Positions 55,574 through 62,873 of a DNA stretch of 64,000 nt are shown here, one piece after another. The notes under the pieces are model-generated. The model saw only the letters and a program-made list of their open reading frames with translations. It was not told the origin of the DNA and did no database searches. Within the stretch, counting starts at the first letter, position 1. Each line of letters opens with the position of its first letter. The translations under genes were made by a program, and so were the position numbers. Origin of the DNA: Microseira wollei NIES-4236 (lineage in GTDB: Bacteria; Cyanobacteriota; Cyanobacteriia; Cyanobacteriales; Aerosakkonemataceae); assembly GCF_020521235.1 (NCBI RefSeq), contig NZ_BLAY01000001.1, forward strand, positions 62,001 to 126,000, read 5' to 3'.

Positions 55574-56371
55574 ATGGACATCTCAGAAGATTATGAATTG
55601 AGTAACCTAGATTTTTACAGAAAAAATCATGGGTTACAGCTTTATTACAATTGGGCGGGCGAAGTTTGGTGGCAAGAATCACCAGACAAGACCAAAGAGA
55701 AATTATTCTCCATTATTGGCATGAATGCGACCAAAGTATTCATCAAACCCGATTCCGAATCCGGCGAAGTGGGGTATCGGATCAATCGGGAAATCGGTTT
55801 ATTTTGCGACCCTTTGACGCAAGAAATTCTGCATTATTGGCAGCCGCCCCAAGCAAGTCAAGCCGTACCTGTCGTCCATATTGCTAACCGAATTGTACAA
55901 GGTGCTGTTAAAGAAAAGAAGTTTATTATTCCTGGGGGTCAAGCATATCTCACCTCGGTGCTAGAAATTCCCTTGGAATATCCGCATCCTTTAGCCGGAA
56001 ATCCTCAATACTCGGACTATTGCCCCGGAGAAAAATTCCAGGGAGTTGAGTATTTTACATCCCATATTTGCCGCCCCGGTGTTGCGGATGTTCCACCTGC
56101 TAAATGGGCGAGAGATTGTCCCTGGATGCCTTGGATGAAGTTAGGATATGGTCATCCAGCACGATTGAGGTTTGAAACAACCATATCGAGGGTAGAGTTA
56201 TTCGAGCAGTTGCATCCAAAGTTGGTCAATCTTGTCAGGGAAAAACTACCGATTTATGAATTCGCCCCTTCAGAAAGCGATGAACCAAACATGACGAGTA
56301 CGCTGTATTTTAAGAAACATTTTGATTCCTACTTGAGGGGAGATGTTTTCCCAATAGAAGAAACTTGTTGA
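55574..56371 (+). CDS. DUF1838-like protein
   Basis: The 265-residue protein has features of the DUF1838 family, with LFSIIGMNATKVFIKPDSES, CDPLTQEILHYWQPPQ, KWARDCPWMPWMKLGYGHPA and RLRFETTISRVELFEQLHPK. Members are often near oxygenases and lipid or aromatic catabolism genes, fitting the Rieske gene 560 bp upstream. No signal peptide is seen and the function is unknown. The start ATG 55574 lies directly after a run of ATTAGCA repeats, so its ribosome binding site is weak. Confidence 0.7.
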   Translation: MDISEDYELSNLDFYRKNHGLQLYYNWAGEVWWQESPDKTKEKLFSIIGMNATKVFIKPDSESGEVGYRINREIGLFCDPLTQEILHYWQPPQASQAVPVVHIANRIVQGAVKEKKFIIPGGQAYLTSVLEIPLEYPHPLAGNPQYSDYCPGEKFQGVEYFTSHICRPGVADVPPAKWARDCPWMPWMKLGYGHPARLRFETTISRVELFEQLHPKLVNLVREKLPIYEFAPSESDEPNMTSTLYFKKHFDSYLRGDVFPIEETC

Positions 56372-56448
56372 TTTTAGCGTTGGTTGTATTACGATGCTTG
56401 TGCTTTATACTGATTGTGACTTAGGTGCGATCGCTCTGATTTTACAGC

Positions 56449-56560
56449 AGATTGCAGCCCGTGATGGTACACCTTCGTTTGTGTAGCGGCAGCATTAATG
56501 CTGCCGCTACACAAACCAAGCCATAAGGCTTTCCCTCACTCGGAAAGGAATGCGCTGTAA
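56449..56560. repeat. Miniature inverted-repeat element with palindromic core
   Basis: TTTACAGCAGATTGCAGCCC at the left and GGAAAGGAATGCGCTGTAAG at the right form imperfect terminal inverted repeats. The centre is the 40-bp palindrome 56477-56516. It is the best-preserved copy of the 55087 and 11384 family and separates the DUF1838 gene from hicBA. Confidence 0.65.
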
Positions 56561-56561
56561 G

Positions 56562-56786
56562 TCAAGTTCTCCATTCAGATTCAGGAATTTCTGCACCTTG
56601 AAAGATACTGCGTAATGTGCCGATAGGCAAGGTTTTGCCTCGATGTTCGGGTACAATTACTTGAAGTCCAAGCAATTCATTCCTCCATTTGCGATGACTA
56701 CCTTTCTGGGAAATCAGTTGAAATCCATATTGGCTCAAAATGCTTTCAACTTCCCTAGCTGTCATCCGACGGATACGACTACTCAT
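56562..56786 (-). CDS. hicA: HicA-family mRNA interferase toxin
   Basis: The 74-residue protein has the HicA dsRBD-like fold signature: MTAREVESILSQYGFQLISQ, KGSHRKWRN with the catalytic-type histidine in GSH, LQVIVPEHRGKTLPIGTLRS and IFQGAEIPESEW. It cleaves mRNA when free. The start overlaps the stop of the hicB-like gene by one base (56786), giving antitoxin-first order. Both genes look intact, unlike the PIN pairs at the left of the window. Confidence 0.88.
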   Translation of the reverse strand: MSSRIRRMTAREVESILSQYGFQLISQKGSHRKWRNELLGLQVIVPEHRGKTLPIGTLRSIFQGAEIPESEWRT

Positions 56787-56986
56787 TAAACACTAACCTC
56801 CAGTGCGATCGCATCTGGCGGTAACTCAATTGGATCGCGTTGTAAATAAAGTTCAATTGCTTCACGAATATTTTCTAAAGCTTCCTGTTGAGTTTCTCCT
56901 GCTGAAGTGCAGCCAGGTAACTCTGGACACCAAACTGCGTATTCACCTGTTTCTGGATCTGCTTCTAGAATTACGCGCCATTTCAT
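56786..56986 (-). CDS. hicB: HicB-family antitoxin
   Basis: The 66-residue protein is a degenerate RNase H-like HicB: VILEADPETGEYAVWCPELP, GCTSAGETQQEALENIREAI and ELYLQRDPIELPPD. It should bind and inhibit the HicA encoded next. No C-terminal DNA-binding domain follows, so autoregulation, if any, needs another factor. The pair is bracketed by two copies of CTTTATACTGATT-TGACTT (about 56401 and 57214). Confidence 0.85.
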   Translation of the reverse strand: MKWRVILEADPETGEYAVWCPELPGCTSAGETQQEALENIREAIELYLQRDPIELPPDAIALEVSV

Positions 56987-56998
56987 AGCTAGTTCCTC

Positions 56999-57190
56999 TT
57001 AAGTTTTTCTATTGTAACGAATTACTTTAGGACGGTTTTGTTCATCGTAAAAATGGCATCGAACGGCATCGCAAACCATTTCCCGTAAGGTTTCTATATC
57101 ATCAGCTTGAGTAAAAATCGATTCACCTAGCGCCCTAGCGGTATAGCCGCCGTCTGGATCGGTTTCAACTATAAAGACTATTTCAGTCAG
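56999..57190 (-). CDS. HicB-like small protein with apparent CTG start
   Basis: On the minus strand from 57190 to the stop TAA at 56999-57001 the sequence encodes LTEIVFIVETDPDGGYTARA, LGESIFTQADDIETLREMVC and DAVRCHFYDEQNRPKVIRYN-RKT. This matches the small HicB-like fold (E-x-P-E-GGYTARALG). The usual ATG is CTG here, so the gene is either initiated rarely or inactivated at its start. The frame is also open further upstream through a duplicated segment. Confidence 0.55.
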   Translation of the reverse strand: MTEIVFIVETDPDGGYTARALGESIFTQADDIETLREMVCDAVRCHFYDEQNRPKVIRYNRKT

Positions 57191-57287
57191 AGCTAATCTT
57201 GCTTGAGTTTGTCCTTTATACTGATTATGACTTAAGTGCGATATGCCTCCGCAACGCTCGCGCGAACGCTTTGAACGGTTGTTGGCA

Positions 57288-57465
57288 GATCAAATCTTGC
57301 ACCAGACACTCACCCGCCAGAGAATAAATTCTCTGGCTAATAGCGAAAGTCCACTTAAGTGGACTGGAATACCATCAACAGCCCACTTGAGTGGACTTTA
57401 GCTAAAAGCCTTTGGACTTGAGTCCACGGCGGGCGCAAAGCACAGGTGCAATATCTGAAGATAGA
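57288..57465. repeat. Inverted-repeat miniature element, copy 2
   Basis: Its ends match those of 18950-19105 (CTTGCACC at the left and GGTGCAATATCTGAA at the right), as do the internal CCCGCCAG, GAATAAATTC and GGCTAATAGCGAAAGTCC blocks. The centre carries three AAGTGGACT/AGTCCACTT-type units. No ORF. Confidence 0.6.
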
Positions 57466-57523
57466 CACTAATTTAGCGTAGAAAGCACAACCATTTCTAA
57501 CCTACAATCCAAAAAAAGATCGG

Positions 57524-58888
57524 TTATAACCCTTTGATATATTGCCTCAGTACAGGTGGCAGATCGTAAAAACTTCCTTGTTGTTCTATCAAGCAGCGCC
57601 GCGATAAAGATTGCAGCGCGTTGAGTAAATCTGACGCTGACATTGTGCCATTTTCTAGCAATTTTGCCAGGTTGACTGGTGAGCTTTCTTTAGCCAACAA
57701 CGAGAGGACTTGTTTCTCGATTTCGGATAAGCGATCGCACTGCTCCTGTAAAACATCTTTCAAATCTTCTGGCAACAATATGGTATCATTTGGTAAGAAC
57801 TCAGTCACGCATCCTCCCAACTCAATAATCTGAGTCGCCACGCTTTTTAACCATAACGGATTGCCTTGGTAGCGGTGAATGAGTGCTGAATAATTATCGA
57901 TTTCTCCTAACCCTTTATCTCTCAGAATTTCCCATCCAGCAGCGGTGTCTAAACCAGTGAGTTGTAAGGTACGAATGGGAGTGTTTTGGCTTTCTCTTTG
58001 AGGAACTTCTCTCGGTTGTTCCCAACCGATTAAAAGAAAGCAACTTTGATGGGATAATTTTTCTATCTGTTTGAAAAAAGAGCGATATTCTTCGTATCCC
58101 GCCTTATACTTTCCTGCCAATTCGCCGCTACTGAAAAGATTGTGAACGTCATCTAATACGACTAAACAGCGATGCTTTTGTAAATATTTAATTAGTGATA
58201 AATTTTTGGATAAATCTGGGTTTTCTGATTGGGATAAAAACTGTATCAGTTTATCTTGAAATTCTGTTAGGGTGGGAGATGATTCTAGACTGCACCAAAT
58301 GACATATTCAAACTCATCTTTTATTTGTTGAACGAGTTGCACAGCTAGTGTTGTTTTGCCGATACCGCTGATGCCAGTGAGGGCTATTAAGCGACAGCGT
58401 TGTTGTAAAATCCAGGTGGTGAGGGTTTCGAGTTCCGGAGTGCGATGGTAGAAAGCACCCAACTCCGGCATCTCGCTTAAATCTTGATGTAAAGTTTTAG
58501 TTTGTTTTGGGTTGAATGTTTCCTCATTATGTGGGTGTGAGTTTGGTATATCTGGCGGGTGTCTAGCTTCTCCACAGGTGTTAAAGATACCAATCCCTAC
58601 AACGTCTTTTGCAAAATTGGAGACATTTGAAACTTGCCATCTCTCCATTGCCGAGCGAAAATTTGATTTACTAACCTCTTCACCTAACTCTTCTGAAAGT
58701 ATGCGCCATAATTTTGAGCCAACATCCCTGACATAACTCTCATTACAGTGACTCTCCTCAGCAATTTTGGTGTATTTCTCACCTTGCATAGTTCCCCGCA
58801 GAATCGCCTCTTGCAAATCATCAAGATGCTGACCCGTCTTGGCAAACACTATGTGGTCAGCCATTTTTAACACTTCTTTAAGATTCAT
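57524..58888 (-). CDS. NB-ARC ATPase with cyanobacterial N-terminal wHTH
   Basis: The N-terminal ~85 residues are the vWA-MoxR-associated-type HTH (VLKMADHIVFAKTGQHLDDL, QEAILRGTMQGEKYTKIAEE, YVRDVGSKLWRILSEELGEE). An NB-ARC (STAND) ATPase follows, with Walker A LTGISGIGKTTLAVQL, Walker B LVVLDDVHNL and GNPLWLKS, and a C-terminal winged helix (LSEIEKQVLSLLAKESSPVN). No repeat sensor domain follows; it stops at about 454 residues. The start is set at ATG 58888 (MNLKEVLKMADH), which fits the family, rather than 58972. Such proteins act in signalling or defence. It is divergent from the RiPP-like operon. Confidence 0.85.
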   Translation of the reverse strand: MNLKEVLKMADHIVFAKTGQHLDDLQEAILRGTMQGEKYTKIAEESHCNESYVRDVGSKLWRILSEELGEEVSKSNFRSAMERWQVSNVSNFAKDVVGIGIFNTCGEARHPPDIPNSHPHNEETFNPKQTKTLHQDLSEMPELGAFYHRTPELETLTTWILQQRCRLIALTGISGIGKTTLAVQLVQQIKDEFEYVIWCSLESSPTLTEFQDKLIQFLSQSENPDLSKNLSLIKYLQKHRCLVVLDDVHNLFSSGELAGKYKAGYEEYRSFFKQIEKLSHQSCFLLIGWEQPREVPQRESQNTPIRTLQLTGLDTAAGWEILRDKGLGEIDNYSALIHRYQGNPLWLKSVATQIIELGGCVTEFLPNDTILLPEDLKDVLQEQCDRLSEIEKQVLSLLAKESSPVNLAKLLENGTMSASDLLNALQSLSRRCLIEQQGSFYDLPPVLRQYIKGL

Positions 58889-59148
58889 GCAGTATTGATG
58901 GTAAGTGTCGTGATTTTCCGTATTATACCTAACATTTTCCAACATTTTATGGCATTTTCCAACATTTTTCAATCAGCGAGTTTGAATGGCAGACAAAATT
59001 GCCAACAAAATTGAACATTTTTGAGCTAGACAAACCTTTAATTTATAAGGAAAATAGCATAAATATTAAAGCGTAAATTTAAGCAGCTTCAGAGTCGGTA
59101 AAAAAGTCATGCCGTCATTAAAAGCTACTCAAAATGGGTGGTATTCAC

Positions 59149-60228
59149 ATGAGCAATATAAGAGTTTTTATAGATGGCATTGTCTACTCGCTTCAATGGT
59201 TTGGTGGATTAGTTACATATTGGAATAATGTAATTCTTCATCTAGGTATTTCGACCGAGCGCAAATTGAGTTTAGAAATGACTGTGGCAAACAATAACTA
59301 CTTTCCTAGCTCTGAACTAGGTAAATATTTAACCTTAGTTACTGAGGAATCTAGACAAGAGTACGATTTATTTCATTCCACATACTACACGTTGCCACAA
59401 AATATTGAGTTGAAACAAATTTTAACAGTTCACGATACAATTTACGAAGATTTTTCAGAATACTTCATTCATGAAGCTAATTTCCAAAAGTTCATGAAAC
59501 GAAAAAAATCTTGTATCAATCTAGCCGCTCATATAGTTGCTGTTAGCAATACAACCAAGGCGAATCTCCTACAACATTATGAAATCAGCCCTGCTCAGAT
59601 TACAGTAATTCATCATGGCATTTCAAGTGTTTTTCACAATGCAAGACTCCTGGCGAATGAAAAAATACAAAAAGATATAAACAAGTTTTTTATTGATAAG
59701 CCTTTTTTGCTTTTTGTTGGAGGGAGAAGGTATTATAAAAATTTTGTTTTACTGCTAAAAGCTTTTGCTATATCGAAAATAAATCAAAACTTCATTCTTG
59801 TAGTCGTTGGAAGTGAGCGGAGTTTCTTTGATGAAGAAATGGAAATAATAGACAAGTTCAAATTGCCAACCCAGATTAAATTATTAGGATTTGTAAAATT
59901 GGAAGAATTGATATCGATCTACTTATCAGCCTATGGTTTTATTTTCCCAACAATGGCTGAAGGCTTTGGCTTACCGCTACTTGAAGCAATGGCGTGTGAA
60001 ATTCCAGTAGTGTGTTCTGATATACCAGTTTTGCGAGAAGTTGGTGGAGTTTCCCCAATTTATTTTAATCCTCATGATGTAAATTCTTTGGTACAAGCAA
60101 TTGAAGAGTTAGTCTTTAGCAGTCCAAAGGAGCGCATTCTTAAAGGAAAACAAAGAAGCCTAGAGTTTCAATGGCAAAAATCTGTCCAAGAACTTATTAA
60201 TGTTTATAGTAAAGTTTTAAATTTATAA
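59149..60228 (+). CDS. GT4-family glycosyltransferase
   Basis: The 359-residue protein is a GT-B enzyme. The N-terminal domain has GGLVTYWNN and ILTVHDTIYEDF. The C-terminal domain has PFLLFVGGRRYYKNFVLLLK, IKLLGFVKLEEL and the donor-binding E-x7-E motif EGFGLPLLEAMACEIPVVCS. It should transfer a sugar from a nucleotide-sugar. ATG 59149 (MSNIRVF) follows GGGTGG; ATG 59134 is an alternative. It is AT-rich with no HIP1 and lies 48 bp upstream of the radical SAM gene, suggesting one transcript and a possible role in glycosylating the peptide product. Confidence 0.85.
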   Translation: MSNIRVFIDGIVYSLQWFGGLVTYWNNVILHLGISTERKLSLEMTVANNNYFPSSELGKYLTLVTEESRQEYDLFHSTYYTLPQNIELKQILTVHDTIYEDFSEYFIHEANFQKFMKRKKSCINLAAHIVAVSNTTKANLLQHYEISPAQITVIHHGISSVFHNARLLANEKIQKDINKFFIDKPFLLFVGGRRYYKNFVLLLKAFAISKINQNFILVVVGSERSFFDEEMEIIDKFKLPTQIKLLGFVKLEELISIYLSAYGFIFPTMAEGFGLPLLEAMACEIPVVCSDIPVLREVGGVSPIYFNPHDVNSLVQAIEELVFSSPKERILKGKQRSLEFQWQKSVQELINVYSKVLNL

Positions 60229-60276
60229 AACTTTTTCAATCTTTTGAATTTACTTAAGTTACAAAATAGGTAAAAA

Positions 60277-61605
60277 ATGATGATGAAGCCCTCTAAGTTA
60301 AACTTTCGTACTCACTACAAACCTACCAATGAGACATTGTTGTTTAACACGTTAACTGGCGCATTTTTTGCTCTAGACGAAGAGACGATTGCAAAAGTTG
60401 ATCGCATTTTTTACACAGGTGACAGTTGCAATGAGGATCAACTAATTCAAGAATTGACTGAGCAGGGTTTCCTTGTTTCCGATGAATTTGATGAAGTTGC
60501 AGTTGTTCTAGAACGAAGCAGGCTTGGCATTAGAGATAGTAATAGGCTAGATGTCATTATTATGCCAAATATGAACTGTAACTTTGCATGTCCATATTGC
60601 TATGAAGATCATCAAAAATCAGCAATGAGTGATGAAGTTGAGGAACGTCTTGTCACTTGGCTTGAAAAAATGATACCCCGTTTCAAGGTAGTGCTAATTA
60701 GTTGGTTTGGGGGTGAACCCCTTCTTAGCTATGATACTGTTGCGAGAGTGCAAGAGAAGGCTCGCAATCTTTGTCAAGAATCGAATGTGAGTTTTTCCTC
60801 TCATATAACAACCAATGGTTATCTCCTCAGTCCTGAACGATCTCAAAAATTGACTGAATTAGGCTTGTACAGCTATCAAATAACAATGGATGGCCCTCCT
60901 AAAATCCACAATCAAATGAGGGTTTTACGCGGAGGTGGGGACTCATTTGATCGTGTAATGTCAAATATCTGTTCCTTGGCAAAAACGCATCCAGAGGTTA
61001 GTGTTAAGCTGCGAATCAATTACAACGATGCTAATATAAACACGATTCCTGACTTACTGCACCTATTTCCTGAAGATGTGAGATCAAACCTCAATATTGT
61101 TTGTGAACGTATCTTTGGTGAAGAATATGGAAAGTTTTTAGACCCAATGCCAGAGCGACAAGTAGCTACGACTGTGGAAGATATTTATGAGTATGCTCGT
61201 CGCTTAGGTTTTACCGTTACGATGAATGATTTGTCACCAGGCAAACTTACATATTGCTATGCTGACAGAGTTAATCAATTTGTCCTCAATTATAACGGTG
61301 ATGTGTTTAAATGCACGGTTGGTAAATTCAAAACAGAAGATCGTTTAGGATTTTTGGGAATTGATGGCACAATTCTGTGGGAAGGTGAAAAATTGAATCA
61401 GTGGAATTCAATTGCAGCATTTGAAGATAAATGCTTGTCATGTACCTTCATGCCTATGTGCATGGGAGGGTGTCGTAAACTACGGGGAATTGAAGGAACT
61501 GTAGGTGAAGACTGCACACTCCCTTTTTCAGGACTAGATAAACGCCTACAGCATCGTTATGCTACAGAATGCGGTCAAAATATCAACATCATTGTAGGTA
61601 AGTAA
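60277..61605 (+). CDS. Radical SAM/SPASM peptide maturase
   Basis: The N-terminal ~85 residues (FRTHYKPTNETLLFNTLTGA, FFALDEETI, QELTEQGFLVSDEFDEVAV) form a small domain typical of peptide-modifying rSAM enzymes. The rSAM core has C101-x3-C105-x2-C108 (NCNFACPYCYEDH) and SAM-binding ISWFGGEPLL. The C-terminal SPASM region is cysteine-rich (YNGDVFKCTVGKF, KCLSCTFMPMCMGGCRKL), probably binding auxiliary Fe-S clusters. Such enzymes make thioether or C-C crosslinks in ribosomal peptides. It is followed 61 bp later by a Cys-rich 41-residue ORF. ATG 60277 starts MMMKPSK; 60280 and 60283 are also possible. Confidence 0.9.
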   Translation: MMMKPSKLNFRTHYKPTNETLLFNTLTGAFFALDEETIAKVDRIFYTGDSCNEDQLIQELTEQGFLVSDEFDEVAVVLERSRLGIRDSNRLDVIIMPNMNCNFACPYCYEDHQKSAMSDEVEERLVTWLEKMIPRFKVVLISWFGGEPLLSYDTVARVQEKARNLCQESNVSFSSHITTNGYLLSPERSQKLTELGLYSYQITMDGPPKIHNQMRVLRGGGDSFDRVMSNICSLAKTHPEVSVKLRINYNDANINTIPDLLHLFPEDVRSNLNIVCERIFGEEYGKFLDPMPERQVATTVEDIYEYARRLGFTVTMNDLSPGKLTYCYADRVNQFVLNYNGDVFKCTVGKFKTEDRLGFLGIDGTILWEGEKLNQWNSIAAFEDKCLSCTFMPMCMGGCRKLRGIEGTVGEDCTLPFSGLDKRLQHRYATECGQNINIIVGK

Positions 61606-61666
61606 AAACCTTGTCTGTAGCGAATCTAGTGTTATGTTCAACCAAATCTAAACATAGGAGTCTTTC

Positions 61667-61792
61667 ATGAAAAAAATCCAAGCGGCAAAAAGTGAGGCGG
61701 ACATCTGTCGTGTTGCTCTTCCTCAAGCAACCAAGGAGGAAGTAAAGAAAGCAACTTGTTCTTGCGTCAACCACCTATGTGGTTGTAAATAA
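61667..61792 (+). CDS. Candidate Cys-rich RiPP precursor peptide
   Basis: A 41-codon ORF starts at ATG 61667 behind a strong AGGAG (61656-61660, 6-base spacer) and ends TAA 61790-61792. The N-terminal ~29 residues (MKKIQAAKSEADICRVALPQ, ATKEEVKKA) look like a charged helical leader with one Cys at 14. The C-terminal dozen read TCSCVNHLCGCK, four cysteines in a C-x-C-x4-C-x-C pattern next to His and Asn. Position directly after an rSAM/SPASM enzyme, and a terminator 9 bases after its stop, support it as the substrate. No homologue comparison was possible. Confidence 0.72.
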   Translation: MKKIQAAKSEADICRVALPQATKEEVKKATCSCVNHLCGCK

Positions 61793-61801
61793 AAGTTAGT
61801 A

Positions 61802-61850
61802 TTCTCAGTGCAAGTGACTATCAATAATTTGTACTGAGAAGTTTTCTTTT
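61802..61850 (+). terminator. Terminator closing the glycosyltransferase-rSAM-peptide unit
   Basis: TTCTCAGT (61802-61809) pairs with ACTGAGAA (61833-61840), followed by GTTTTCTTTT. Flanking CAA/TTG may extend the stem. The rest of 61851-62032 holds dispersed repeats only. Confidence 0.65.
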
Positions 61851-62032
61851 CATGCTTTAACCATTGAGTGCAATCGCGTCTCTCCCATAGGTTGGGTTGA
61901 TTGACGAAACCCAACATTCATCGGCGGTGAGGCTTTTGTGAAGAGCGATAATGCTACGCATCGCTTACGCGATCGCACCACCAAAACAAACAGCGATCGC
62001 GTTTTTCCTTTACGAATCTTGATTCCTTATGG

Positions 62033-62302
62033 TTAGGGAAAATAACGATAAAATTCTCTCCGATGTAAAACGCGCATCACTTCTATAACATCTCCGTTAA
62101 CTTCTATCCCAATACGGTAATCGCCGATGCGAATGCGATAGCGACCAGCGTAACCTCGCATGGCTTTAATGTCAGGAATCTCCTCCAAAGTGTTGATTGC
62201 TTCTAGAGTTGTAAAAGCAAATTCGTAGATGCGTTGGAATGATGTCGAACTCTTCAATTGTTTCAGGTCTTTTAGAAAAGCCTGACGATATTGAACTTCC
62301 AA
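62033..62302 (-). CDS. RelE/ParE-family toxin
   Basis: The 89-residue protein has the RelE/ParE fold: MEVQYRQAFLKDLKQLKSST, IPDIKAMRGYAGRYRIRIGD, YRIGIEVNGDVIEVMRVLHR and REFYRYFP. Basic and Tyr residues near the C-terminus fit ribosome-dependent mRNA cleavage. It follows its antitoxin with a 5-bp gap, antitoxin first. It appears intact. Confidence 0.88.
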   Translation of the reverse strand: MEVQYRQAFLKDLKQLKSSTSFQRIYEFAFTTLEAINTLEEIPDIKAMRGYAGRYRIRIGDYRIGIEVNGDVIEVMRVLHRREFYRYFP

Positions 62303-62307
62303 GATAA

Positions 62308-62523
62308 TTATTCCTCAAGATAGGCTAAGGCTTGCGCTCGATCTAACAAGGGTGTATTAACAGCTTCATCCATTGCTTTGTTCAGGCAATAGTCTTCTAC
62401 CGCGTCTTGAAGTTCCTCAAAGGAAGCATTTTCACTGGGTAACAGTTGTCGCCATAGGTCAATAGGAATTACCACAGCGATCGCATCTCCGTCTTTGTTC
62501 GTAAGATATTCAATATTTAGCAT
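62308..62523 (-). CDS. Antitoxin of the RelE-type pair
   Basis: ATG 62523 starts MLNIEYLTNKDGDAIAVVIP, the N-terminal Phd/YefM-like strand pattern, then IDLWRQLLPSENASFEELQD and an acidic helical tail ending QALAYLEE. It is 71 residues, the usual size. The frame stays open upstream to 62757, but that part belongs to a PIN-domain relic and is not needed. It should bind the RelE-type toxin and repress the operon. Confidence 0.75.
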   Translation of the reverse strand: MLNIEYLTNKDGDAIAVVIPIDLWRQLLPSENASFEELQDAVEDYCLNKAMDEAVNTPLLDRAQALAYLEE

Positions 62524-62757
62524 TGTTTTTATGTCAGACAAAAAAACGTTTATCGATTCTAGCTTATCAACAGAGTAGTCGAAGGGGCAAAGAGATCTCG
62601 AAACGTGCCGCAGACGATCGCATAAGGTAGCAAATACCATAGCATTGGCATAATCGTCATCTTCATCCACTAAGCACCAACTGATGGCGACAGAACCTTC
62701 TCCCTTACTGAAAAAAGCGCGATCGCACACCCCAAACAGTCCTTGCCTTGCGGACAT
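62524..62757 (-). pseudogene. PIN-domain toxin N-terminal relic
   Basis: The upstream extension of the antitoxin frame encodes GSVAISWCLVDEDDDYANAM and VFATLCDRL, which resembles the start of VapC proteins (SVALSW-L-DE..YA). The first catalytic Asp and everything after the first ~30 residues are gone. This would be a third PIN locus in the window. Confidence 0.4.
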
Positions 62758-62873
62758 CTGGTTTCAACCTGGGGAATCTGGGGAATCCGCTTTCAACCAC
62801 AGCGTCTAGGTCGTCTTAGAATAAAAGAAAAGATTGTATAGATTTGTATCGCAACCTCAACCATAACAAAATC

